DNA of 64,000 bases from NCBI RefSeq assembly GCF_000620125.1, contig NZ_JHVL01000014.1:17254-81253 (forward strand), in the 5' to 3' direction. The DNA is from Clostridiisalibacter paucivorans DSM 22131. GTDB lineage: Bacteria; Bacillota; Clostridia; Tissierellales; Clostridiisalibacteraceae. Shown in pieces: positions 17,399 to 26,923 of the stretch. The notes under the pieces were generated by a model. That model did no database searches. It was not told the origin of the DNA and saw nothing but the letters and a program-made list of their open reading frames with translations. The position numbers and the translations under genes are program-made. Within the stretch, counting starts at the first letter, position 1. Every line of letters starts with the position of its first letter.

Positions 17399-17856
17399 AA
17401 TCAGAGTATGTAAACTCCTTTTATAAAGCAACTAAGGATGTATTTAATCTAATGCTTGATATAGATACTGAAAGAGGAGATTTAAAAGTAGTAGAAGGCA
17501 TGGTAAGTAGTAAAGATGCCAATGTAATTTTAGGAGTTACAGGAGATCTTAAAGGTACAATTCTATTTAGTTTTCCTAAAGAGATGACTTTAGAAATGGT
17601 AAAGATTATGTCTGGAATGCCAATTAAAAAAATTGATAATTTTGTATCCTCAGCATTGGGAGAAGTAGCCAATATAATCGGTGGGAATGCACTGACTATA
17701 TTAAATAATAATGACTATATATGTGATATAGTACCACCACAAATTTTTATAGGAGAGTATAAATCATATTCTATGGCCAATGAGAGGGCATTATTTTTAC
17801 CTTTAAAGACCCCTATTGGAGAATTTGATATTAATATATATTTAAAAGAAAATTAG
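17395..17856 (+). CDS. CheX-like chemotaxis phosphatase
   Basis: 153 residues of the CheC/CheX/FliY phosphatase superfamily. The single active helix is in SSALGEVANIIGGNALTIL (about residues 83-101), with the catalytic E and N of the E-x2-N motif. The C-terminal PP-x-IFIGEY...FLPLKTPIGEFDINIYL is CheX-typical. Such proteins dephosphorylate CheY-P. SD AAAGGAGGAG lies inside the end of the hemerythrin gene. No other che genes are nearby; the next chemotaxis gene is the receptor at 28.7 kb. Confidence 0.85.
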   Translation: MKSEYVNSFYKATKDVFNLMLDIDTERGDLKVVEGMVSSKDANVILGVTGDLKGTILFSFPKEMTLEMVKIMSGMPIKKIDNFVSSALGEVANIIGGNALTILNNNDYICDIVPPQIFIGEYKSYSMANERALFLPLKTPIGEFDINIYLKEN

Positions 17857-17863
17857 CATGTTA

Positions 17864-19123
17864 TTATTTTCTACCTAAGTATTCTTCTAAGGTAATATTT
17901 TTAGCAGTTATATCTTTAGCAGTTTCATTTCCTACATATCTAAGATGCCACGGTTCATATTGATATCCTGTAATGGATTCTTTACCTTGAGGGTATCTGA
18001 TTATAAAACCAAATTTATGGGCATTTTTTTTAATCCATTTCCCTTCTTTGGTTTTTCCAAAATTTTGTGTCAAACTGAAATTTACTGAACGACTAGTTAT
18101 ATCCATAGCTAGTCCAGTTTGATGTTCACTCTGTCCAGGTTTGGCACTAAATTGATTTGCAGTTTCAAGTCCATGTTTATTAACATTGGAATTGAATATT
18201 GTATTTTGTCTGTCGTAGGATCTGTAGCCAGATACTGCATATAAGTCAATATTTTCTCTTTTTCCTTGTACAAACAGCCTTTCTAGGGCCAATGCAGCGT
18301 CTTTTCTCATTAGTTTTTTTGGGTTATATTCTTTAAATGGAAAAGAAACATTTGGTATAACAAGATTTTTTGGTATATAATCTGATGAAATGGAATTATT
18401 TTTATTTACTAAAACTAAGATATCACTGAGATTTGATTTAATATTATTATTAAGTAGTTCTTGCTCTAAATAATTTTTAGTATTAGGACCATATATCCCA
18501 TCATCAGCTAAATTCTTGTATTGATTTTGAAATCTGAGCATAGCTGATTTAGTATTAGGTCCATATATCCCGTCTACTGCCAAGTGATAACCGATTTTAT
18601 TTAGTGCTCTCTGTATATTTTTTATCTCATTTCCTTGATGTCCAATATGAATAATGTTATCAGGCAAACTGTTTATTATTTTTATTATCTCTTTAGTAGG
18701 TATATATATAATTTGATTGGGATAGATTAAGTTAGTTTTTAAATGGTTAAAATCTTTTAAATGCTTAACTGTTATGCCAAATTTTTTAGCAATTTTAAAT
18801 AAGCTATCTCCTGACTTTACTGCATAATTATTTGTAGCTTCAGTAGGGATAGGATTACTATGTGTACTGGCTTCAACATTGATAGAACTGAAAGGAATGG
18901 ATGCAATTAGTAAAGAACCAAGCATAATATTGATTGTTTTTATTCTTAAATTTGGAATTTTGTATTCTATATAATTTTTAATTTCTTTTTTAAAGTCTTT
19001 AACTTTTTCCTGTTTGTTTGACAAAAATTCCATTGAGGTCTCATCGTATTGTCTTTGTAGATATAGTTCAACTATGTATTCATCTTCAACTTTAATTATT
19101 TTATGATTTATAAATATATTCAT
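17864..19123 (-). CDS. LysM / peptidoglycan-binding / VanY D,D- or L,D-peptidase
   Basis: 419 residues from the ATG at 19123, chosen because GGAGGTG lies 6-12 bases upstream on the minus strand; an upstream ATG (19138) overlaps that SD. Order: N-terminal polar segment, one membrane/signal segment (about 60-80), LysM (YAVKSGDSLFKIAKKFGI), PG_binding_1 with a duplicated VDGIYGPNTK / DDGIYGPNTK motif, then a VanY-type M15 domain (SGYRSYDRQ, SEHQTGLAMDI, EPWHLRYVG) with its zinc ligands H, D and H. It trims peptidoglycan stem peptides outside the cell. The signal segment about 60 residues in is unusual. Confidence 0.9.
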   Translation of the reverse strand: MNIFINHKIIKVEDEYIVELYLQRQYDETSMEFLSNKQEKVKDFKKEIKNYIEYKIPNLRIKTINIMLGSLLIASIPFSSINVEASTHSNPIPTEATNNYAVKSGDSLFKIAKKFGITVKHLKDFNHLKTNLIYPNQIIYIPTKEIIKIINSLPDNIIHIGHQGNEIKNIQRALNKIGYHLAVDGIYGPNTKSAMLRFQNQYKNLADDGIYGPNTKNYLEQELLNNNIKSNLSDILVLVNKNNSISSDYIPKNLVIPNVSFPFKEYNPKKLMRKDAALALERLFVQGKRENIDLYAVSGYRSYDRQNTIFNSNVNKHGLETANQFSAKPGQSEHQTGLAMDITSRSVNFSLTQNFGKTKEGKWIKKNAHKFGFIIRYPQGKESITGYQYEPWHLRYVGNETAKDITAKNITLEEYLGRK

Positions 19124-19283
19124 TTTTTTCACCTCCATTACTTTTTATTATGCATTGATATAGAATGAATTATACTAAATACTATTTAGCCTATTTACTT
19201 ATGTATATATAGATGATATAACTAATATGGTAGTCAATTTTTATAATGATTTATTGCATAAATATATTGTACTAGGGGGAGCT

Positions 19284-19901
19284 ATGGTGGTATTAAAAGG
19301 AATTCTTATTGGAATATTTGTTTCATTGCCTGTAGGTCCTATAGGGCTTTTATCTATTCAAAGGACATTAAATAGAGGGTGGAAGATAGGTTTTCTTTCA
19401 GGTGTTGGTGCAGCAGTATCAGATCTAGTTTATTCATCCATTGCAATTTTGGGAATGGGATTTATTGATGATTTTTTAGAAAGAAATAGATATATTATTA
19501 ATGAAATAACAGGAATTTTATTTTTAATCATTGGAATAAGTATTATTATGAAGGCTGTATGCAATAAAAAAGTAAATACAGAGACAAAAGAAGATATTAT
19601 ACATCCAGCCTTTTCTACATTTTTAATGGGTTTGTCCAATCCCATGACTTTTTTTATTTTTTTGGCTATTTTTACTAAGATAGGTATAGATGTAAATGTA
19701 GACAATTTTAAGCAAAATATAGTATTGGTAATTTCGATTTTTTTAGGTTCCTCTATATTGTGGTTTTTCACTTCTAATTTAGTTAAAGAGTCTAAAAAAA
19801 ATTATAAAGAATGTAGTCTCTCTTTTATAGATAAGATAATAGGTACTATAATAAGTATTTTTGGCATTATGAATTTACTTAAAGGTATAATGAGATTTTA
19901 A
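19284..19901 (+). CDS. LysE/RhtB-family transporter
   Basis: About 205 residues from ATG 19284 (GTG 19287 has the better spacing to SD AGGGGGA; a frame from 19227 has no SD). The N-terminus KGILIGIFVSLPVGPIGLLSIQ carries the LysE/RhtB signature (PVGPIG), and GLSNPMTFFIFLAIF matches the conserved loop NP. Six TM helices. Predicted amino-acid or metabolite exporter; substrate unknown. Clearly divergent from the exporter at 3328, so not a recent duplicate. Confidence 0.83.
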   Translation: MVVLKGILIGIFVSLPVGPIGLLSIQRTLNRGWKIGFLSGVGAAVSDLVYSSIAILGMGFIDDFLERNRYIINEITGILFLIIGISIIMKAVCNKKVNTETKEDIIHPAFSTFLMGLSNPMTFFIFLAIFTKIGIDVNVDNFKQNIVLVISIFLGSSILWFFTSNLVKESKKNYKECSLSFIDKIIGTIISIFGIMNLLKGIMRF

Positions 19902-19969
19902 GTTATATGATTTTGCATATACTAAATACAATAAACATATGAGGTATCATTATAAATAGGGGTGTATAT

Positions 19970-21865
19970 ATGAATCAATATATTCGTTTGATAGCACCGC
20001 ATAGGAAGTTGAAGGATATATCTGATAGTGTGATAAAAAACAAGGGACTATATAAGGAGACCATTGATACAGTTGTGGGAGATTTGAGTACTGGTGTAAT
20101 TAAAGCTGTAGAAGCTAAAAAAGAGGGTATAGAGATTATAATTACTAGAGGAGGAACAGCTACTCTTATTAAGAATAAAGTAGACATACCAGTTGTAGAA
20201 ATCAAAGTTACAGGATATGATTTGCTGAGGGCATTAAAGAAATATATAGGTACCCATAAGAAAATAGCAGTTATTGGATATAGCAATGTGATAACAGGTG
20301 CTAGAAGTATAGGGGAAATATTAGGACTTGATATATGTTGGTTTAAGATAGATAAGGAATCTGAAGCTATAGATAAAGTTAATGATGCTATAAATTTAGG
20401 GGTGGAGGTTGTAGTAGGTGATACTATATCTGTTATGGCAGCCAAAAGTAAGGGGTTGGAACATAGATTTATAATGTCTGGAAAGGAAGCAGTTATCAAT
20501 GCCATAGAAGAGGCAATAAAGATACATGAAATCTCCATGAGAGAAAGAGAGAAAAGTAAAAGGCTGAAAGCTATCTTGGATTTTTCTCATGAAGGGATTA
20601 TGTCTGTAGATAGTAAAGGAGTAGTAAATGTTTATAATACAGCAGCAGAGAAGATATTTAACAAGCCTTATAAAGAAGTTATAGGAAAACCAGTCAAAGA
20701 TATAATACCAAATACTAGATTACCAGAAGTGCTAAAATCAGGAGAAATGGAATTGGGTCGAATTCAAAAGATAAATGATAATATGAATATAGCAGTAAAT
20801 AGGGTGCCAATAATTATAAAAAATGAGGTAAGGGGAGCCGTAACGACATTTCAAGATATAACTAAAATACAAGAATTAGAACAGAAGATAAGAAAGGAAA
20901 TATTTAAGAGGGGACTTATAGCAAGGCATACCTTTCAGGATATATTAGGTGTAAGTCAAGAAATAAAGCGTATCATAAAATTGGCAAAAAAATATGCGAA
21001 AATAGACTCTACAGTATTGATACTTGGAAAAAGTGGTACAGGTAAGGAGCTTTTTGCACAATCCATACATAATTATAGCAATAGAAAAAAAGGCCCATTT
21101 GTTGCTATTAACTGCGCAGCATTACCTAGCAATTTATTGGAAAGTGAATTATTTGGATATGTGGAAGGTGCATTTACAGGAGCAAGAAGAGGTGGAAAGC
21201 AAGGTCTATTTGAGATAGCCCATAATGGAACAATATTTTTAGATGAAATAGGTGAGATGGATGCTATGCTTCAGGCCAGAATTCTTAGAGTTATCCAAGA
21301 ACGTGAGGTTATGCGTATAGGCGATGATAAGTTGATTCCAATAAATGTACGTATTATAACTGCAACAAATAAAGATTTGAAAGAAGAAGTTATAAATGGT
21401 AATTTTAGAGAAGATTTATACTATAGATTAAATGTATTGAATTTAAAAATACCACAGTTAAAAGATAGAAAAGAAGATATCAAGATATTAGTAGATTTAT
21501 TTTTAAATAAATTTAGTAAAAAATATGGAACTAAAGTTAAAGAGATAGACAATGATATGTTAGAATTTTTTCAACAATATGATTGGCCAGGTAATATAAG
21601 GGAGTTGCAGAATGTCATAGAAAAGATATCTGTAATAAGTGATACTAATATAGCTAAAAAAGAAGATTTGGATATAATCATAAGAGAATTGTGTAGTGAA
21701 GGTGATAATATAGAACATCAAGATGTATTGCTACAAGGAACTTTAAAGGATATAGAAAAAAGGATATTAATAAAGGTGTTAAAAGAGGAAAATTACAATA
21801 AGACAAAAGCTGCTATGAGATTAGGCATAGATAGGGGAACTATAAATAGAAAACTAAAAAACTGA
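19970..21865 (+). CDS. sigma-54-dependent activator (PrpR_N-PAS-AAA-HTH)
   Basis: 631 residues. About 1-190 is a PrpR N-terminal ligand-sensing domain (ITRGGTATLIK, VVVGDTISVMAAK). PAS at about 200-300. AAA+ domain with Walker A GKSGTGKE (353-360), sigma-54 contact loop GAFTGA (400-405), Walker B FLDEIGEM and arginine finger REDLYYRLNV. C-terminal Fis-type HTH (NKTKAAMRLGIDRGTINRKL). Hexameric enhancer-binding activator. A textbook -24/-12 promoter lies 146 bases after its stop, before the UxaA pair, so it very likely activates that catabolic operon. Confidence 0.95.
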   Translation: MNQYIRLIAPHRKLKDISDSVIKNKGLYKETIDTVVGDLSTGVIKAVEAKKEGIEIIITRGGTATLIKNKVDIPVVEIKVTGYDLLRALKKYIGTHKKIAVIGYSNVITGARSIGEILGLDICWFKIDKESEAIDKVNDAINLGVEVVVGDTISVMAAKSKGLEHRFIMSGKEAVINAIEEAIKIHEISMREREKSKRLKAILDFSHEGIMSVDSKGVVNVYNTAAEKIFNKPYKEVIGKPVKDIIPNTRLPEVLKSGEMELGRIQKINDNMNIAVNRVPIIIKNEVRGAVTTFQDITKIQELEQKIRKEIFKRGLIARHTFQDILGVSQEIKRIIKLAKKYAKIDSTVLILGKSGTGKELFAQSIHNYSNRKKGPFVAINCAALPSNLLESELFGYVEGAFTGARRGGKQGLFEIAHNGTIFLDEIGEMDAMLQARILRVIQEREVMRIGDDKLIPINVRIITATNKDLKEEVINGNFREDLYYRLNVLNLKIPQLKDRKEDIKILVDLFLNKFSKKYGTKVKEIDNDMLEFFQQYDWPGNIRELQNVIEKISVISDTNIAKKEDLDIIIRELCSEGDNIEHQDVLLQGTLKDIEKRILIKVLKEENYNKTKAAMRLGIDRGTINRKLKN

Positions 21866-21868
21866 AAA

Positions 21869-21912
21869 GATGTATATTGCATCGTGACTGATGCAATATA
21901 CATCTTTTTTTT
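21869..21912 (+). terminator. terminator of the sigma-54 activator
   Basis: Perfect 15-bp stem GATGTATATTGCATC / GATGCAATATACATC with a 6-base loop, followed by eight T. It separates the activator transcript from the catabolic operon. Confidence 0.93.
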
Positions 21913-22010
21913 ATAGAGTTTTTTATATTCAATATGGCTATGAGAAGATTATAATATATAGACTTTGAAAATTAGTCGTTTGTAAAGAATTTTGCTTAAA
22001 ACTAATTAAA

Positions 22011-22027
22011 TGGCATAAATCTTGCTT
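22011..22027 (+). promoter_or_regulatory. sigma-54 (-24/-12) promoter
   Basis: TGGCAT-AAATC-TTGCTT: the GG of -24 and GC of -12 are 12 bases apart, matching TGGCAC-N5-TTGCW. It lies 47 bases before the first gene of the acid-sugar operon and just downstream of its probable activator. The inverted repeat AATTAGT (21970-21976) / ACTAATT (22001-22007) immediately upstream is a possible activator site, though closer to the promoter than usual. Confidence 0.9.
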
Positions 22028-22073
22028 CTTTATTAAAGTAGACAGAAAATTTAAAAATAAAGGAGGAAAGACA

Positions 22074-22367
22074 ATGGGATTAAAGGCTATAATTGCAAAT
22101 TCTAAAGACAATGTTGCTACAGCTATTTCTAATATCGTGAAAAAAGAAAAGGTTTCCATGAACCTAGAAGATGATATTGTGGAAATAGTATCAAACCAAG
22201 ATATACCCTTTGGACATAAGATGTCTCTAAAAGATATAAAAAAGGGCGATGATGTCATAAAATATGGAGAAGTAATAGGAATGGCAACTCAAGATATTAA
22301 TAGAGGGGATTATGTACACATTCATAATGTTGAAAGCAAAAGAGGAAGAGGAGATTTAACAAAATAG
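22074..22367 (+). CDS. UxaA/SAF-domain small subunit
   Basis: 97 residues, a stand-alone SAF domain like the N-terminal part of altronate dehydratase UxaA or the small subunit SuyA of sulfolactate sulfo-lyase. Typical features: NLEDDIVEIVSNQDIPFGHKM and YGEVIGMATQDINRGDYVHIHNV. It would pair with the 385-residue subunit 14 bases downstream to form a metal-dependent lyase/dehydratase of a hydroxy-acid. SD AAAGGAGG. First gene of the sigma-54 operon. Confidence 0.88.
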   Translation: MGLKAIIANSKDNVATAISNIVKKEKVSMNLEDDIVEIVSNQDIPFGHKMSLKDIKKGDDVIKYGEVIGMATQDINRGDYVHIHNVESKRGRGDLTK

Positions 22368-22381
22368 GAGGAGGTATTGGT

Positions 22382-23539
22382 ATGAAAATAATGGGCTATA
22401 GAAGAGAAAATGGAAAAATAGGCATAAGGAATCATGTAGTAATACTTCCAACATCTGTATGTTCCAGTGAAACAGCAGTAAGAATCAGTAGAAATGTAGA
22501 AGGAAGTATAGCGTTGCCCCATCAGCATGGTTGCTGTCAAGTAGGAGCGGACCATGACCAGACTGTAAGGACTTTAATAGGGCTTGGAAGCAATCCCAAT
22601 GTGGCTAAAGTATTGGTAGTAGGTCTAGGATGTGAGGGTGCAGAACCTACCTATGTAGCCGATGAAATAAGGAAAACAGGAAAAACAGTAGAGACCATTA
22701 CTATTCAACAGTGTGGAGGCACATTAAAGACTATAGAGAAGGGAACAAGGATAGCTAGAGATATGGTACAAAGTGTGGCAAATATTCCTAGAGAAGAAGT
22801 AGATATGGATGAAATAGTTTTAGGCATAGAATGTGGAGGAACTGATACTACCTCGGGTATAGCTGCCAATCCAGCAGTAGGTGTAAGCTCAGATATCCTT
22901 ATAAAAAAAGGTGGTACTGCAATGCTCTCAGAGACTACTGAATTGATAGGGGCAGAACATATATTGGCCAAGAGGGCTGTAAATAGAGAAGTAGCTGAAA
23001 AATTGATAGAAATAGTGGACAGAACTGAAAAAAGGGCTATGAGTTTAGGCGTAGATATAAGGGGCAGTCAACCTACACCAGGAAATATAGAAGGTGGTGT
23101 GATAACTATAGAAGAAAAATCTTTAGGATGTATATATAAGGCAGGCTCTGCACCTATACAAGGAGTATTAGAGTATGCAGAATGTCCTAAAGGAAAGGGA
23201 TTCTATGTAATGGATACTCCTGGTCAGGATATAGAATCTATTACTGGCATGTTAGCTGGAGGTGCCCAGATAATTATATTTACTACAGGGAGGGGCACAC
23301 CTACGGGATCGCCAATAGCGCCAGTTATAAAAATAACCGGTAATAGTAATACCTATAATAATATGATAGACAATATGGATATAAATGCTGGAAAAATAAT
23401 TGATGAACAAGTATCAATAGAGGATTTAGGAAAAGAGATATTTGAAGAGATGGTTAAAGTATGTAATGGTAAAATAACTAAGGCAGAGGCCCTTAAACAT
23501 AGGGAATTCGGCATATATAAAATAGCCCCCACATTTTAG
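22382..23539 (+). CDS. UxaA-family lyase large subunit
   Basis: 385 residues, the catalytic half of altronate/galactarate dehydratase-type enzymes (also SuyB). Conserved: GYRRENGKIGIRNHV, PHQHGCCQVG, GLGCEGAE, GIECGGTDTTSGIAANPA, and C-terminal TTGRGTPTGSPIAPVIKITGN. SD AGGAGGAGG. Together with the SAF subunit it should dehydrate or cleave a sugar acid. The split into about 97 and 385 residues is closer to SuyAB than to one-piece UxaA, but the DUF1537 kinase and PdxA2 downstream point to C4 or longer sugar acids rather than sulfolactate. Substrate unassigned. Confidence 0.88.
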   Translation: MKIMGYRRENGKIGIRNHVVILPTSVCSSETAVRISRNVEGSIALPHQHGCCQVGADHDQTVRTLIGLGSNPNVAKVLVVGLGCEGAEPTYVADEIRKTGKTVETITIQQCGGTLKTIEKGTRIARDMVQSVANIPREEVDMDEIVLGIECGGTDTTSGIAANPAVGVSSDILIKKGGTAMLSETTELIGAEHILAKRAVNREVAEKLIEIVDRTEKRAMSLGVDIRGSQPTPGNIEGGVITIEEKSLGCIYKAGSAPIQGVLEYAECPKGKGFYVMDTPGQDIESITGMLAGGAQIIIFTTGRGTPTGSPIAPVIKITGNSNTYNNMIDNMDINAGKIIDEQVSIEDLGKEIFEEMVKVCNGKITKAEALKHREFGIYKIAPTF

Positions 23540-23550
23540 ATAAAGGCAAT

Positions 23551-23586
23551 ATTATGTAAAGTACATGGACATGTATTTTACATAAT
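23551..23586 (+). other. intercistronic hairpin
   Basis: 16-bp stem ATTATGTAAAGTACAT / ATGTATTTTACATAAT (one G-U pair) with loop GGAC and no U-run. It lies between the large lyase subunit and the permease. Not a standard terminator; may stabilise the upstream mRNA or lower expression of the permease. Confidence 0.6.
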
Positions 23587-23640
23587 ATTTGGAATTACGA
23601 AAATAGAATAAATTTTATAATTTATTGAGGAGGAATAAAG

Positions 23641-24591
23641 TTGAAAATCAAAGAGAATATAGAGAAAATACCAGGAGGAATGATGGTTGTACCTCTAGTT
23701 ATAGGAGCAATTATTAATACTTTTTTTCCACAATTATTAGAAATAGGAGGATTTACTACAGCTATAGCTAATGGAGCTGGTGCCTTGATAGGTGTGTTTT
23801 TAGTATGTATGGGTGCAGGTATAAGTTTTAAGGCAGCACCAAAGGCCATTAAGAAAGGTGCAGCTATTACTTTAAGTAAGTTTATAATAGGAGTTGTAAT
23901 AGGACTAATAGTAGCTAAATTTTTTGGACAAAATGGATTATTTGGACTTTCTTCTCTTGCTATAATATCAGCTATGACCAATACTAATGGAGGTCTTTAT
24001 GCAGCGCTTACAGGAGAATTTGGGGATGAAACTGATGTAGGGGCTATAGCAATAATATCTGTAAATGATGGTCCTTTTTTAACTATGATAGCATTGGGAA
24101 CAGCTGGAATTGCCAGTATACCCTTTAAAGCATTAATAGCAGTTATTTTACCTATAATTGTGGGTATGATTTTAGGGAATTTAGATGCAAAGATGAGAGA
24201 CTTTTTGACTAAAGGTGGTCCTATATTGATACCGTTTTTTGCATTTGCACTAGGTGCAGGAATCAATTTCCAAATGCTTATAAAAGCAGGATTACCAGGT
24301 ATATTGTTAGGTATTATAACTACATTGATAGGAGGAACATTTAACATATTGGCTGATAAAGCTACAGGTGGTTCAGGTGTAGGAGGAGCGGCAGCTTCCA
24401 GTACAGCAGGAAATGCAGTAGCGACACCAGCAGCAGTGGCAATGGCAGATCCAGCACTTAAATCTATAGCTGCTGTAGCTACTCCACAAGTGGCTGCATC
24501 TACAATAACAACTGCACTGTTGGCACCAATCCTTACAACATACATTGCAAAAAGAAATAAAAGACTTAACAAAAAAGAAAATGCTGATTAA
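23641..24591 (+). CDS. 2-keto-3-deoxygluconate permease-family transporter
   Basis: 316 residues, about ten TM segments, KdgT family. It opens with [21 protein letters not shown], followed by [45 protein letters not shown] and the alanine/glycine-rich [21 protein letters not shown] near the C-terminus, all family-typical. Start TTG with SD GAGGAGG. It brings a sugar acid into the cell by cation symport. Its place before the kinase and PdxA2 suggests it carries the operon's substrate. Confidence 0.9.
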   Translation: MKIKENIEKIPGGMMVVPLVIGAIINTFFPQLLEIGGFTTAIANGAGALIGVFLVCMGAGISFKAAPKAIKKGAAITLSKFIIGVVIGLIVAKFFGQNGLFGLSSLAIISAMTNTNGGLYAALTGEFGDETDVGAIAIISVNDGPFLTMIALGTAGIASIPFKALIAVILPIIVGMILGNLDAKMRDFLTKGGPILIPFFAFALGAGINFQMLIKAGLPGILLGIITTLIGGTFNILADKATGGSGVGGAAASSTAGNAVATPAAVAMADPALKSIAAVATPQVAASTITTALLAPILTTYIAKRNKRLNKKENAD

Positions 24592-24606
24592 ATAGGAGAG
24601 GATATT

Positions 24607-25887
24607 GTGACTAATAAATTTATCATTATTGCAGACGATTTGACAGGCTCCAATGATACCGGTGTACAATTTAGTAAAAAAGGTTTGAAAACAGGAGTAG
24701 TTACAGACTTTTCTGGTATAAAAGAGGCTATAAATAATTTAGATACTATTGTAATAGATACAGAGAGTAGATTTGATAAGAAAGAAATAGCATATGATAA
24801 GGTTAAAGAAGTAGCAAATATAGCAGAAACTGAAGGAGTTAATTATATATATAAAAAAATAGACTCTACATTAAGAGGAAATATAGGCTCTGAAATAGAG
24901 GCTGCTATGGAAGGTTTTAATAGTAATCTAGCAATAATAGTGCCAGCATTACCAGAGAATGGCCGTACTACAGTAGGAGGCATACATTTTGTAGACAATA
25001 TTCCCCTTGAGCAAACGGAGATAGCTCAAGACCCCATTACACCTGTTAAAAATTCCTTTGTGCCAGAAATAATTACATTGCAGACAGATAAAAAAGTGGG
25101 AATAATAGGTTTGCAAGATGTAATTAAAGGAACAGAAATATTGAAAAATAAGATCATTAAACTAAATAATCAAGGGTATGAAATCATTGTAATAGATGCT
25201 AATAATAAATCTAACCTTAAAGATATAGCAGATACCATTGCCCTTTTAGATAAAAAGATAATAATGTCGGGTTCGGCAGGACTGGCTGAATATTTACCAG
25301 AGGCCTTAAACTTAATAGATAGAAATGAGAATAGAGAAGGGACTGTGGTTATAATAGCAGGTAGTGTAAGTGATAATACAAGAAATCAAGTAAATTACCT
25401 ATCTTCCTATGCCAATATAGAGATTATAGATATAGATATAAAGAGAATGTTTTTGAATCCAGAGGAAGAAAAGAAAAGGATTTTAGAATTAGTAAATAGA
25501 TGTGTAAAGGAAGATAGAGATATAGTAATAAGAAGTGCAAAGGATAGACAGCAAGTTAAATATGCTAGAGATATAGGTAGAGAAAAAGGCCTTGCCAGCA
25601 ACAATGTAAGTGATAATATTGCCCAGTTTTTTGGATTATTAACTAGGGAGATATGTAATAAACAAAATATAAAGGGTCTGATGTTAACCGGGGGAGATAT
25701 AGCTATAAAGACAGCTAAATTTATGGAGGTTTCAGGAATAATAATAGAGGATGAAATATTGCCAGCTATACCCTATGGATATTTCATAAGTGAAAAATTT
25801 GGAGAAATACCTATTGTAACCAAAGCAGGGGGATTTGGAAAAGAAGATACGATGATCAAGGTCATAGAGTTTTTGAAGAAAGGATGA
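24607..25887 (+). CDS. four-carbon acid-sugar kinase (DUF1537/DtnK-OtnK family)
   Basis: 426 residues. N-terminal IADDLTGSNDTGVQFSKKGL and KKIDSTLRGNIGSEIEA (about 80-97) are the substrate-binding motifs of the four-carbon acid-sugar kinase family. C-terminal nucleotide-binding part with LMLTGGDIA and PIVTKAGGFGKED. Characterised members phosphorylate D-threonate, D-erythronate or related C4 acids at O4, and those paired with PdxA2 are D-threonate/D-erythronate kinases. Start GTG, SD AGGAGAGG. pdxA2 starts 6 bases after its stop. Confidence 0.92.
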   Translation: MTNKFIIIADDLTGSNDTGVQFSKKGLKTGVVTDFSGIKEAINNLDTIVIDTESRFDKKEIAYDKVKEVANIAETEGVNYIYKKIDSTLRGNIGSEIEAAMEGFNSNLAIIVPALPENGRTTVGGIHFVDNIPLEQTEIAQDPITPVKNSFVPEIITLQTDKKVGIIGLQDVIKGTEILKNKIIKLNNQGYEIIVIDANNKSNLKDIADTIALLDKKIIMSGSAGLAEYLPEALNLIDRNENREGTVVIIAGSVSDNTRNQVNYLSSYANIEIIDIDIKRMFLNPEEEKKRILELVNRCVKEDRDIVIRSAKDRQQVKYARDIGREKGLASNNVSDNIAQFFGLLTREICNKQNIKGLMLTGGDIAIKTAKFMEVSGIIIEDEILPAIPYGYFISEKFGEIPIVTKAGGFGKEDTMIKVIEFLKKG

Positions 25888-25893
25888 TAGTTG

Positions 25894-26892
25894 ATGAAAA
25901 GGAATGTACCATTGATAGGTGTAACTATGGGAGACCCTGCAGGAATTGGACCAGAAATTATATTAAAGAGTTTTAAAAATACCATTAGGCAACAAAATTA
26001 TAATATTTTAGTTATAGGTAATATGGATGTAATGAAAAAGGTAAAGGATATTATAGGGATTGAAGATATAATACTAAATGAAGTCCATGATACCGATGAA
26101 TGTGATTTTAGTGATAATATCTTGAATGTGTTAAATATTGATAATATAAAGATAGATGAATTATTACCAGGAGAGATACAAAAGATGGCAGGGAATGCAG
26201 CGTATGAGTATGTAGAAAGGGCAGTAAAGTTGACATTGGATGATGAAATAGATGCCATTTCTACAGCACCTTTAAACAAAGAAGCAATGCATTTGGCAGG
26301 ACATAATTATCCTGGTCATACAGAAATTCTAGCAAGATTGAGCAATGGAAAAGATTATGCTATGTTTTTATATGATGAAAGCTTAAAGGTGATCCATGTA
26401 TCTACCCATGTATCATTACTTGAAGCTATACAAGGATTGTCAAAGGATAGGATTGAATCAGTAATAAAACTTGCAGATAGTACTATGAAAAGACTGGGGT
26501 ATGAAGACCCTAAAATAGCAGTAGCAGGTATCAATCCCCATGCTGGCGAAGGTGGATTATTTGGGGATGAAGAAATATCAACAATAAATCCAGCTATAGA
26601 AGAATGCAAAAGTTTGGGAATAAATGTGCAAGGGTCAATTTCTCCAGATACGGTATTTGTAAGGGCAAAGGATAAAGAGTTTGATATTGTAGTAGTTATG
26701 TACCATGACCAAGGTCATATTCCCCTTAAATTATTAGGATTCCATAGTGGAGTAAATGTAACTGTAGGTTTACCCATCATAAGGACATCAGTTGACCATG
26801 GAACAGCATTTAATGTTGCATGGAAAGGATTGGCAGATGAGAGTAGTATGACGCAGTCTATACAATTAGCAGCTAGATTGATAGGTAAATAG
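25894..26892 (+). CDS. pdxA: PdxA2-type 4-phospho-acid-sugar dehydrogenase
   Basis: 332 residues from ATG 25894 (SD AAAGGATGA). The PdxA fold is clear: GVTMGDPAGIGPEIILKSF at the start, a zinc-ligand histidine in GHNYPGHTE, VAGINPHAGEGGLFG, and MYHDQGHIPLKLL. Biosynthetic PdxA acts on 4-phosphohydroxythreonine for vitamin B6. Linked to DUF1537 kinase, the PdxA2 subgroup oxidises D-threonate/D-erythronate 4-phosphate, which decarboxylates to DHAP. Context strongly favours the catabolic role. Last gene of the operon, followed by a 62-bp palindromic terminator. Confidence 0.92.
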   Translation: MKRNVPLIGVTMGDPAGIGPEIILKSFKNTIRQQNYNILVIGNMDVMKKVKDIIGIEDIILNEVHDTDECDFSDNILNVLNIDNIKIDELLPGEIQKMAGNAAYEYVERAVKLTLDDEIDAISTAPLNKEAMHLAGHNYPGHTEILARLSNGKDYAMFLYDESLKVIHVSTHVSLLEAIQGLSKDRIESVIKLADSTMKRLGYEDPKIAVAGINPHAGEGGLFGDEEISTINPAIEECKSLGINVQGSISPDTVFVRAKDKEFDIVVVMYHDQGHIPLKLLGFHSGVNVTVGLPIIRTSVDHGTAFNVAWKGLADESSMTQSIQLAARLIGK

Positions 26893-26923
26893 CGGGTAGT
26901 ATGTGGTTACTAATTAATATGAT

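Noticed and set aside
23622..24669. Three long minus-strand frames over the permease
   Set aside because: Arise from the biased codons of the glycine/alanine-rich permease and overlap well-supported genes.
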